Shown here: one piece after another, positions 34,955-44,120 of the stretch
Layout of the letters: each line of letters begins with the position of its first letter
Position numbering within the stretch: position 1 is the first letter of the stretch
DNA from: Rhizobium albus
GTDB taxonomy: Bacteria > Pseudomonadota > Alphaproteobacteria > Rhizobiales > Rhizobiaceae
Direction of reading: 5' to 3'
DNA length: 64,000 nt
NCBI GenBank assembly: GCA_030160035.1
Contig: BSNO01000001.1
Span: 806,001 to 870,000, forward strand
The notes under the pieces: generated by a model
Told to the model about the DNA's origin: nothing
Databases searched by the model: none
Seen by the model: the letters and a program-made list of their open reading frames with translations, nothing else
Translations under genes and position numbers: made by a program

Positions 34955-37019
34955 TTGCTTCCGGCAGGTCGGCGACCACCTGCTCCGCCTTGGGAGCATT
35001 CTGCGCCAGCATGACGTCGAGTGCATTCTTGGCGAGGGGGCGTCCGAAATAGAAGCCCTGGACCTCGTGGCAGCCTTCGGCATTGAGGAAGGCGAGGTGT
35101 TCCTCCGATTCTACACCCTCGGCAAGCACGGGAATATCGAGGCTCGATCCGAGGATGATCGTCGCGCGCACGATCGCCGCGGCCTGTCGATCCGTATTGA
35201 CGCCATCGACGAAGGACCGATCGATCTTGATCTTGTCGAACGGGAAGTTCTTGAGCGTCGCGAGGGACGAGTAGCCTGTGCCGTAGTCATCCATGGCGAT
35301 CCGCACGCCAAGGCTCTTCAGCTGTCGGATGACGTGAAGCGCGCGCGTCTGATCCTCGATGATGCCCGTTTCGGTTATCTCGAGCTCCAGTCGCGAAGCG
35401 GCGAGACCGGAGTTCAGGAGGGCTTCATGGACAATCGTGGGCAGGTTGGTCTGCGCCAGCTGTAGCGGCGCGACATTGACGGCAATGCGGTAGGGCTGAG
35501 CCCACGTCGATGCCTCACGGCAGGCCTCGCGCAGCACCCATTCGCCAATTTCGCAGATCAGACCTGATTCCTCGGCGATCGGGATGAACTCGCCAGGCGA
35601 CACCATGCCCCGCTCCGGGTGGTTCCACCGCAGCAGGGCCTCAAACCCGACAAGCTGGCGCGTCGCGGCATCGTTTTGTGGCTGATAGTAGAGCTCAAGC
35701 TCGCCCTTCGCCACCGCCTGTCGCAGACTGACGGCAAGCGCGCGCCGCGAGCGTTGGCCCTCGTCCATGGACTTGTCGTAGAAGCACACGGATGGCCCTT
35801 CGATCGACTTGGCGCGATACATTGCCAGGTCGGCCTTGGTCAGCAATTCTTCCGGCTTCTGGCCATCGATCGGGAAGATGCTGATGCCGATGCTCGCCCC
35901 AATCGAGAGCAGGTGCTCGTCATAGGGGAAGGGCTCGCAGACCGCGGCGACGATCGCATCGGCGAACTGGCTTGCTTCGGCCTTTGTGTAGATGCCCGTC
36001 TTGACCGCAACGAATTCGTCGCCGCCGACGCGGGCCAAGAACTCACCGGGCTTCATCATGCGCTGGATGCGGGCTGCGAGTTCCCGCAGGAGCACGTCGC
36101 CTGCGGCATGGCCGTGCACGTCGTTGACGAGCTTGAAGCGGTCGAGGTCGAAGGCGAAGAAGGCGGTGCGTGCCGCGTCAACAGCCCTGTCGTCTGTCAG
36201 ACTCTCGAGCTTGGTGTTGAGGTAGGCGCGGTTCGGCAGGCTCGTCAGCGGGTCATGGAGAGCAAGGTGGCGATAGCGATCGACAGCTTCGTTCTGCGTT
36301 TGCACGTCGATGAAGTGGATGGCGGCGCCGGTTGCGAGCACCAGAACCATGATGGAGACGACACCAAAGGCCAGGATCGACTGCGGGATCAGCATTTCGG
36401 GGCGGAACGCGCCGGCATCCGGGATGACTGTCATCGCGCCCATGGCGGTGAAATGGGTGCCGCAAATTGCCAGGATCAATGCTGCGACGCTGCCATAACG
36501 GCAGAAGCGCGTGACCGGACGCACGGCGCGGTTCATGGAAAGTGCGCCGAAGAAGGCACCGATCACCAGCGAGGCGATGACGAGGTTATCGTCCCAGACG
36601 ATGGACCCCTGGAGCTCATAAGCCTTGACGCCGGAATAGTGCATGGCGCCAACGCCGAGGCCCAGGATCGCTCCGCCCGCTTCCGCGAGGTATGTCTCTC
36701 GACCGAGCGCCGTAATGAAAAAGCCTCCGAAGGTCGCTGCGACGCCGATCAGCAAGGATAGGAATGTCGACTGCGGTTCGTAGCCATGTGGCACGCCGGG
36801 GTCGAAGCCCATCATCGCGGTAAAATGGGTCGTCCAGATCGTCGCTCCGGCCAGGAAGCTCGCCAGAAACAGCCAGGCATAGCGCCTGCCACCCTCCGAG
36901 CGACGAACACGCGAAAACAGCCGGATGGCAATCATGCATCCTGCGAGGCAGATGAGAGCTGCCAAAAGCACGAAGCGAAGATCGTGATCGATAACCAGGC
37001 AGGAGAGAACTTTGACCAT
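34917..37019 (-). CDS. MHYT-GGDEF-EAL cyclic-di-GMP turnover protein
   Basis: A 700-residue inner-membrane protein in three parts. Residues 1-245 are a seven-helix MHYT sensor with THFTAM, MHYSG and THFTAM motifs, thought to bind copper and sense gas or redox state. Residues about 255-420 are a GGDEF domain with an intact RVGGDEF. Residues about 435-675 are an EAL domain with GFEALLRW, DDYGTGYSS, KIDRSF and EGVE all present. Both synthesis and breakdown of cyclic-di-GMP are therefore possible. It is a single-gene unit ended by a strong terminator. Confidence 0.92.
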   Translation of the reverse strand: MVKVLSCLVIDHDLRFVLLAALICLAGCMIAIRLFSRVRRSEGGRRYAWLFLASFLAGATIWTTHFTAMMGFDPGVPHGYEPQSTFLSLLIGVAATFGGFFITALGRETYLAEAGGAILGLGVGAMHYSGVKAYELQGSIVWDDNLVIASLVIGAFFGALSMNRAVRPVTRFCRYGSVAALILAICGTHFTAMGAMTVIPDAGAFRPEMLIPQSILAFGVVSIMVLVLATGAAIHFIDVQTQNEAVDRYRHLALHDPLTSLPNRAYLNTKLESLTDDRAVDAARTAFFAFDLDRFKLVNDVHGHAAGDVLLRELAARIQRMMKPGEFLARVGGDEFVAVKTGIYTKAEASQFADAIVAAVCEPFPYDEHLLSIGASIGISIFPIDGQKPEELLTKADLAMYRAKSIEGPSVCFYDKSMDEGQRSRRALAVSLRQAVAKGELELYYQPQNDAATRQLVGFEALLRWNHPERGMVSPGEFIPIAEESGLICEIGEWVLREACREASTWAQPYRIAVNVAPLQLAQTNLPTIVHEALLNSGLAASRLELEITETGIIEDQTRALHVIRQLKSLGVRIAMDDYGTGYSSLATLKNFPFDKIKIDRSFVDGVNTDRQAAAIVRATIILGSSLDIPVLAEGVESEEHLAFLNAEGCHEVQGFYFGRPLAKNALDVMLAQNAPKAEQVVADLPEAIIPAKPLRQKVA

Positions 37020-37152
37020 GCGACGGTGCCTCTTGTGTAGACACTTCGCATAGCCCCTAAATTCACACCAAATTACAAATAGCGCTTATGTTCTCGCAGC
37101 ATGTGAGATGAGATGCGGTGAAACAGTAAGACGTGATTAATTGATCGTTGCG

Positions 37153-37860
37153 CTACCAAGTAATTGGAAGCCCTTTGTGATCGAAAAAGCCTGCATTGTC
37201 TTCAGTTTTTAGACGATCGATGACCGTCAGAAGTTTTTCGGCGGCCTCATGGGGCTGTTGGATAGACAGGCCCTGCTTGGAGAACGGTGCGGACAGGTCG
37301 GTTGCGACCGTGCCGGGATGCAAAGCGCAGCATATGGCATGAGGCCGGGTGCGCCTCAGCTCGATCGCCGCGGTCCGCGTGAACTGGTTAAGCGCAGCTT
37401 TCGAAGCGCGATAAGAATACCAACCGCCGAGCTCGTTGTCGCCGATGCTGCCGACCCGGGCAGACAGCGTCGCGAAAACGGCTTTTCCATCGCGCGGCAG
37501 CAGCGGCAGATAATGCTTCATGATGAGGGCCGGGCCGATGGCATTGAGCGCGAATGCCTTGACCATATGCTGGGGTGTCAGCTCGCGCAAAGCCTTTTCC
37601 GGCCTGTGCTCTTCATTGTGCAAAAAGCCGGTGGCATCGATGACGAGGCGGATAGCCCGACCACCCTGGGCGACGGCCTTTGCCGACCCAGCGATGCTCT
37701 CCTCGTCCTCCAGTTCCAATGCCGGATCGGTGCGGCGTCCGATGAGCATGACGTCGGAGAATGCGGAACTTGCTTCAAGTGCGTGAGCGAGCGCCGTGCC
37801 GATGCCGCCGGTGCCGATCACGATGGCGCGACCGCCTGTTTCAAAAGATGTGAGGATCAT
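37153..37860 (-). CDS. Short-chain dehydrogenase/reductase
   Basis: A 235-residue SDR with an atypical nucleotide motif IGTGGIGTALAHAL at about 14-27, ATLSARVGSIGDN holding the catalytic serine, and YSYRASKAALNQF with the Tyr and Lys of the YxxxK pair. HPGTVATDLSAPF is the usual loop after the active site. It resembles the CsgA/C-factor-like group often found in Proteobacteria; the substrate is unknown. It is divergent from pgm. Confidence 0.85.
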   Translation of the reverse strand: MILTSFETGGRAIVIGTGGIGTALAHALEASSAFSDVMLIGRRTDPALELEDEESIAGSAKAVAQGGRAIRLVIDATGFLHNEEHRPEKALRELTPQHMVKAFALNAIGPALIMKHYLPLLPRDGKAVFATLSARVGSIGDNELGGWYSYRASKAALNQFTRTAAIELRRTRPHAICCALHPGTVATDLSAPFSKQGLSIQQPHEAAEKLLTVIDRLKTEDNAGFFDHKGLPITW

Positions 37861-37869
37861 GAGGGGTGA

Positions 37870-39630
<1,761 letters not shown>

Positions 39631-39664
39631 CGGGCAAAAGACCTGCATGATTGTACAGCGGGGT

Positions 39665-39681
39665 GGTCCAGACGCTGGACC
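39665..39681 (+). terminator. Possible terminator hairpin after pgm
   Basis: GGTCCAG-ACG-CTGGACC is a perfect 7-base stem 35 bases beyond the pgm stop. No T run follows, so it may only be an mRNA end-protecting stem. Confidence 0.35.
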
Positions 39682-39714
39682 GGCCCACCTCCGGCATGCT
39701 AGGAAAAGCCATAC

Positions 39715-39731
39715 TCTGGAATTATTCTAAT
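39715..39731. promoter_or_regulatory. Irr-type iron control element before rirA
   Basis: TCTGGAATTATTCTAAT matches the Irr-box consensus in 15 of 17 positions, keeping the central GGAAT-T-ATTC palindrome. It lies 40 bases before rirA, in the promoter position, and closely resembles the box before bfd-bfr. Confidence 0.65.
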
Positions 39732-39770
39732 GTTCCATTGCCGATTCACTTTGGACGGATCTGACACCCG

Positions 39771-40232
39771 ATGCGCCTGACCAAACAGACCAATTACGCC
39801 ATTCGCATGCTGATGTATTGTGCATCGGCAGACGAGGGCAGCTTGAGCCGTGTTTCGGAAATCGCCAAGGCGTACGGCGTGTCTGAACTGTTCCTGTTCA
39901 AGATCCTGCAGCCGCTGGTCGAGGCCGGGCTGATGGAAACCGTACGCGGGCGTAAAGGTGGCGTGCGCCTCGCGCGCCTCGCATCGGACATCACGCTCTA
40001 TGACGTGGTGCGGGTCACTGAAGATAATTTCGCGATGGCGGAATGTTTCGAAAACGACGCGGCCGAATGCCCGCTCGTTGAATCTTGCGCGCTGAATTCG
40101 GCACTTTACAAGGCGCTGAACGCCTTTTTCGCCGTTCTGCAGGACTACACCATCGCCGATCTGGTGCAGAACCGGCCGCAAATGCGGATGCTGCTCAATA
40201 TGATGCAGGGCGAGGCAGTCGCCGTTCAGTGA
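39771..40232 (+). CDS. rirA: Rrf2 family iron-responsive regulator RirA
   Basis: A 153-residue Rrf2 protein. MRLTKQTNYAIRMLMYCA and VSELFLFKILQPLVEAGL form the helix-turn-helix; RKGGVRLAR is the wing. Three cysteines, C92, C100 and C106, would hold a [4Fe-4S] cluster, as in rhizobial RirA, which represses iron uptake genes under iron sufficiency. Identity to what I recall of RirA is high along its length, more than to IscR or NsrR. An Irr-type box in its promoter ties the two regulators together. Confidence 0.92.
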   Translation: MRLTKQTNYAIRMLMYCASADEGSLSRVSEIAKAYGVSELFLFKILQPLVEAGLMETVRGRKGGVRLARLASDITLYDVVRVTEDNFAMAECFENDAAECPLVESCALNSALYKALNAFFAVLQDYTIADLVQNRPQMRMLLNMMQGEAVAVQ

Positions 40233-40246
40233 GTTGAAGGGCCGGC

Positions 40247-40263
40247 CGGCTGAGTATCAGCCG
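40247..40263. terminator. Hairpin between convergent rirA and nolR-like genes
   Basis: CGGCTGA-GTA-TCAGCCG is a perfect 7-base stem lying between the two stops and reaching into the last codons of the minus-strand gene. There is no T run on either side. Confidence 0.35.
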
Positions 40264-40658
40264 ACCGTCGCTGGTTTGGCTGTCACCTGGGCCAGGCGCG
40301 CTGGCCGGCTCGACAGGAAGATATCTCCGATCGTTTCCAGCACGCGATAAACGCTCTCCGAGGCGATCGAATAATAGATCGTCTGAGCGTCTCGCCTGGT
40401 ACTGACCAGCTTGCGGGCACGCAATTTGGCCAGATGCTGCGACAGCGCCGATTGGCTTAGACCTACGGTCTCGGCCAGCTGTCCAACGGGCATTTCACCT
40501 TCGATCAGATTACAGAGAATCAGAAGGCGTTTTGCATTGGACATTGCCGAAAGCAGGTCTGCTGCCTCGTCGGATTTCAACTTCAGCGCCTCGGCGTCGG
40601 ATTTCAGGGACGATGAGGGGCCGTTTGACGTGTTCTTGTGGGTTTTCGTGCTCATCAT
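40257..40658 (-). CDS. ArsR family regulator, NolR-like
   Basis: A 133-residue winged-helix regulator. The core LLSAMSNAKRLLIL, VGLSQSALSQHLAKLRARKL and TRRDAQTIYYSIAS matches the rhizobial NolR group closely, as I recall it. NolR represses nodulation and other growth-phase genes in Sinorhizobium; homologues occur widely in non-symbiotic relatives. No ArsR metal-binding CxC is present, in line with a redox or other signal. Two adjacent ATGs could start it; the frame upstream is unlikely. It lies 57 bases downstream of the HugZ-like gene. Confidence 0.83.
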   Translation of the reverse strand: MMSTKTHKNTSNGPSSSLKSDAEALKLKSDEAADLLSAMSNAKRLLILCNLIEGEMPVGQLAETVGLSQSALSQHLAKLRARKLVSTRRDAQTIYYSIASESVYRVLETIGDIFLSSRPARLAQVTAKPATVG

Positions 40659-40715
40659 GCCCCAATAACGGACTTTGATGGGCCAAGTTCCAGCATAGGT
40701 TAAAGGCATTCGAAT

Positions 40716-41492
40716 TTAATCGTTTGCTCTTGCACTTTTTGCGAGGTCGGCGAGAACCCTGCGGAGATCTCCCGCATCATCGAGCAACTTCGGGAAGCGG
40801 ATGCGGCGCAATTGATCGCCACGCTGGATCTCGAAGCCTGCGGGATCGATGCCGCAGATGCGCCAGCCGCTCTCTTTTTCGCCAGCGAGATGTGCGGCGT
40901 AGAGGTCGATGGCGTCGGAATGGTCGGAATTCATATGGGCGATGGCGCCTTCCTCCATTTTGTCCAATGCCGACGCGGCGGGCGAAGCGATATCGAGATC
41001 ATCGCCGGACAATTCGTAAGCCTTGCCAAAACCGCCATTGAGGCTTGCAGACAGGGTGAGCAGCCGGAAGAAGCTGAAATCGGGGAAGTCGATGTAAAGC
41101 TCGGATTTCGGATGACGTGCCAGAAAACGACGCCTCAAGGCTGGACGTTCGGTTGAGTCGCGCGTGATGTGCTCGGCGCGGCATTTCAAGGAGATGCGGG
41201 GATGCGCGAGCGGATCGCCCTTGCCAGGCTCGCCGAAAAGAAGGCCGGCCCGCGCATCGGCAAGAAGCGCCTTGGTGTGGCTCGACAAGGCCGAGACAAG
41301 GATCACGGGTCGGCCGACACTATCCGTTGCCACAAGCGTTCGGCTGACAATGGGATGGCCCGTCACTGGTTCGAGAACTGAGAGCGCCGCATGCCGTGAG
41401 CCGCGGATCAGACGGTCAGCTTCCGTCCGTGCGAACTCGTCCGTTTCGCGGATCGTCTTGGCGGCTTCCGGCTTGCGTATTTCCTCGGGCAT
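40716..41492 (-). CDS. HugZ-like heme utilisation/pyridoxamine oxidase-fold protein
   Basis: A 258-residue protein with a split-barrel flavin-type domain (ALSVLEPVTGHPIVSRTLVA to about residue 150) and a C-terminal DUF2470 domain (EEGAIAHMNSDHSDAIDLYA). This two-part layout is that of HugZ, a heme-degrading protein in Helicobacter and relatives; many alphaproteobacterial members are uncharacterised. Its neighbours rirA and an Irr box make an iron or heme role plausible. The ATG at MPEEIRKPE is preferred over a longer frame that runs toward the tdk start. Confidence 0.75.
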   Translation of the reverse strand: MPEEIRKPEAAKTIRETDEFARTEADRLIRGSRHAALSVLEPVTGHPIVSRTLVATDSVGRPVILVSALSSHTKALLADARAGLLFGEPGKGDPLAHPRISLKCRAEHITRDSTERPALRRRFLARHPKSELYIDFPDFSFFRLLTLSASLNGGFGKAYELSGDDLDIASPAASALDKMEEGAIAHMNSDHSDAIDLYAAHLAGEKESGWRICGIDPAGFEIQRGDQLRRIRFPKLLDDAGDLRRVLADLAKSARAND

Positions 41493-41624
41493 GCAGTTTT
41501 TTGAACTCCCCTTGATCGTCCTCAAGCTGTTGATGGCCTGCGGGTCTGCCCGGTCAGCACTGGTAACACCGGCCGGCAACAGTCAGATAGAGTGCGTATC
41601 GAACCGAACCAGTGGACGTTCGTC

Positions 41625-42227
41625 TTGGCCAAACTCTATTTTCATTATGCTTCCATGAATGCCGGCAAGTCGACCTTGCTGCTGCAGGCGTCCTACAATT
41701 ACGAGGAACGGGGGATGCGGACGCTGCTGTTGACCGCAGCCCTCGACGACCGGGCTGGCCATGGGCGCATTGCTTCCAGAATCGGTCTCGGATCGGACGC
41801 GCTGACCTTCACGGAGGCGGATGACCTTTATGGCGTCGTGGAGCGGGAGATCGAACAGGAGAGCGCAGGCCGGTTGGCCTGTGTCTTCGTCGACGAAGCC
41901 CAGTTTCTCAGCGAGGCTCAGGTGTGGCAACTCGCGCGCGTCGTTGATCGGCTGAACGTGCCGGTGATGACTTACGGGTTGAGAACCGATTTCCGTGGCG
42001 AGCTCTTCCCTGGCTCCAAGGCACTTCTCGCCATCGCCGACAGTCTGAGGGAAATTCGGACAATCTGCTTTTGCGGAAAGAAGGCGACCATGGTGGTCCG
42101 GGTCGACGCAGAGGGCAAGGCGCTGAGCGAGGGCGCCCAGATCGATGTCGGCGGCAACGACAAATACGTGCCCTACTGCAGGGAACACTGGATGGAGAAG
42201 ACCGGGCGGCGGCCGGACCGGGGATAG
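41625..42227 (+). CDS. tdk: Thymidine kinase
   Basis: A 200-residue type II thymidine kinase that makes dTMP from thymidine for salvage. [10 protein letters not shown] holds the P-loop, VFVDEAQFL the Walker B segment, and [15 protein letters not shown] the lasso region over the substrate. Zinc ligands appear as CFC and C-x-x-H near the C-terminus. The family begins M-A-K/Q-LYF; the matching codon here is TTG (LAKLYFHYA), so it is chosen over a GTG 33 bases upstream. It is divergent from the HugZ-like gene. Confidence 0.92.
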   Translation: MAKLYFHYASMNAGKSTLLLQASYNYEERGMRTLLLTAALDDRAGHGRIASRIGLGSDALTFTEADDLYGVVEREIEQESAGRLACVFVDEAQFLSEAQVWQLARVVDRLNVPVMTYGLRTDFRGELFPGSKALLAIADSLREIRTICFCGKKATMVVRVDAEGKALSEGAQIDVGGNDKYVPYCREHWMEKTGRRPDRG

Positions 42228-42309
42228 TTCTTTAGATCGGGGGACTTGCCGTTCTCAGCCGCGACGCTATGTCTCTTACGTCTCACGACAGTCGTGATGG
42301 GAGAGAGAT

Positions 42310-42696
42310 ATGGTTCGTTATTTGCTTGCCGCAGGTTTTTCCGTACTCGCACTGACTTCGGTCGCTTCCGCTCAGGATGCTGCCGCCGGTAAGGCCACTT
42401 TCCGTCAGTGTCAGGCCTGCCACGTCGTCGACCAGGAACAGAACCGGGTCGGCCCGCATCTTGTCGGTATCGTCGGTCGTCCCGTCGCTTCGATCGAAGG
42501 CTTCAACTACTCCGACGCAATGCGCGCCTACTCCGAAGATGGCGCCAAGGTGTGGGACGAAGCGACGCTTGCAACCTACCTCGCCGATCCGCGCGGTGTG
42601 GTTCCAGGTACGCGCATGGCATTTGCCGGTGTGAAGGATGAGGCTGCGCTTGCCAATCTGATCACCTATCTCTCCGATCCTGCCGCTGCCGAATAG
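42310..42696 (+). CDS. Class I cytochrome c (c2-like)
   Basis: A 128-residue periplasmic cytochrome. Signal peptide residues 1-21 (SVASA-Q), heme attachment CQACH (C34, C37, H38) and probable axial M103 in GTRMAFAG. The segment GPHLVGIVGR and terminal LITYLSD are typical of mitochondrial-type cytochromes c. It would carry electrons between respiratory complexes. GGGAGAGAGAT precedes the ATG. No oxidase genes are adjacent. Confidence 0.92.
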   Translation: MVRYLLAAGFSVLALTSVASAQDAAAGKATFRQCQACHVVDQEQNRVGPHLVGIVGRPVASIEGFNYSDAMRAYSEDGAKVWDEATLATYLADPRGVVPGTRMAFAGVKDEAALANLITYLSDPAAAE

Positions 42697-42755
42697 TATT
42701 TCGTTCAGCCGCTTTCTTCGGTATCGGTCATCGACGCGTCTAGAAGGCGAGATGA

Positions 42756-43574
42756 TTGCCGATGCCCGCTCCTTCTTCGAATGATCAATCGATCGAAGCG
42801 CTGCTGTCGCTTCGATCGCTCACCTTGCACGTCGTTCATGAGGCGGATGGCATCGTCGCAGCGGTTTCCCGCAATCTGGGAAGCGCCGGGGAGCAGCCAG
42901 CACTCGGAGACCGTGTCCGTACGCTGAATGGGGCGGTTGCAGGCATGCACCATCATGCTTCAACGCTTTTGCAGCGCCTCGGCAGCGCTGTGGGTGAGGC
43001 TGGCGACAGAGCCGATCATCCGCCGAGACGGAAGACCCTGCGTTTTTCAAGCTCACCGCAATCGGGTGGCGCGGGGATGGGCGAAAAGCTCGCAGCCGAT
43101 CTCCATGCCTTGTCTCGGTTGATCGATCTTCTCGATGAGCATCGTGATGCCGTCGCGCATCGGGTGACACTGACCGAAGCGCAATCGGAAGCCGCGGTGC
43201 GATCCGTTGCGGCCATGCGGGCAGCTGCGGGCGTCGGAGGCAGCGCTGACCCTCGGATGGATGCCGTGTCTGACGCCATCGGCAACGCCGAGGCTGCGAT
43301 CGGCGTTCTTTTGCACGATCTGCGGATCGTCGATGCCATGGCTGCTCTGGCGCGCCTGGAATTGGAGCGTGGCGTTCTTATCCATGCCGCATCCGGTTGC
43401 GCAGCCATCGAGGAGCCGAGCGGGTATCTCGGCGAGGCCCTGGAACTGCACCAGCAGCAGTTGCTGGCGGCGAGCGACATCGAGACCCGTCGGCAGAAGG
43501 CAGGCGATCTTCTTTCGGCGCTGAGGGCGCCGCCGGCCACCGGGCCTAGACGGGAAGATGCCCCGTCGTCTTGA
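42756..43574 (+). CDS. Hypothetical alpha-helical protein
   Basis: A 272-residue protein I cannot place. It is Ala- and Leu-rich and apparently almost all helical, with no signal peptide or membrane segment; segments such as LAADLHALSRLIDLLDEHRD and LGEALELHQQQLLAASDIET could form coiled coils. Between residues 80 and 110 lies a polar, probably disordered linker. Codon use is normal for the window, supporting a real gene. Its end overlaps the end of convergent putR by 29 bases. A second ATG two codons in is also possible. Confidence 0.6.
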   Translation: MPMPAPSSNDQSIEALLSLRSLTLHVVHEADGIVAAVSRNLGSAGEQPALGDRVRTLNGAVAGMHHHASTLLQRLGSAVGEAGDRADHPPRRKTLRFSSSPQSGGAGMGEKLAADLHALSRLIDLLDEHRDAVAHRVTLTEAQSEAAVRSVAAMRAAAGVGGSADPRMDAVSDAIGNAEAAIGVLLHDLRIVDAMAALARLELERGVLIHAASGCAAIEEPSGYLGEALELHQQQLLAASDIETRRQKAGDLLSALRAPPATGPRREDAPSS

Positions 43575-44007
43575 CCTCTTCCATGACGGCGTAGGTGTGC
43601 GTTTCCCTGACGCCCGGCAGGGACAGGATCACATCGGAGAGGAAGGTGCGGTACGCGTCCATGCCCGCGACGCGTGCCTTGACGAGGTAGTCGAAGCCGC
43701 CCGCCACCATGTGGCATTCCATGACATCGTCGCTCGTCTTGACTGCCTTGGCGAAGGCATCGAACACGTCGGGCGTCGTCCGATCGAGCTTCACCTCGAC
43801 GAAGACCAGTAACGTACGTCCAAGCTTTGCTGGGGAGAGGCGCGCGCCGTATCCTTCGATATAGCCTTCGCGTGTCAGCCGTTTGACCCGCTCGGCCGTC
43901 GCCGTCGGCGACAGCGCGATCCGGTCGGCGAGTTCCGTGTTGGTCAGTCGACCGTCCAGCTGGAGTGACCGCAATATCTTGCGGTCGATTCGATCAAGAT
44001 CCTTCAT
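43546..44007 (-). CDS. putR: Lrp/AsnC family regulator, proline-responsive (PutR-like)
   Basis: A 153-residue Lrp/AsnC protein: helix-turn-helix at about 5-60 (LDRIDRKILRSLQLDGRLTN, then LSPTATAERVKRLTREGYIE) and a C-terminal RAM ligand domain with VMECHMVAGGFDYLVKAR. Divergent placement from putA is the arrangement known for PutR in Agrobacterium and Rhodobacter, where it activates putA in response to proline. The symbol rests on that context. Confidence 0.87.
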   Translation of the reverse strand: MKDLDRIDRKILRSLQLDGRLTNTELADRIALSPTATAERVKRLTREGYIEGYGARLSPAKLGRTLLVFVEVKLDRTTPDVFDAFAKAVKTSDDVMECHMVAGGFDYLVKARVAGMDAYRTFLSDVILSLPGVRETHTYAVMEEVKTTGHLPV

Positions 44008-44029
44008 GTGAACATGAATAGCGCCAAAC

Positions 44030-44045
44030 GGTGGAGAAATCCACC
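44030..44045. promoter_or_regulatory. Inverted repeat between putR and putA
   Basis: GGTGGA-GAAA-TCCACC is a perfect 6-base inverted repeat, 22 bases from the putR start, with a TATAGCGGATAAT stretch downstream toward putA. It is a reasonable Lrp-type operator candidate. Confidence 0.4.
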
Positions 44046-44120
44046 AATTCGCCTAGGAAATATAGCGGATAATACGGTTCCAGCTTTGCTAGGATCGCGG
44101 CAGATTTTCGGAGATCTCTG

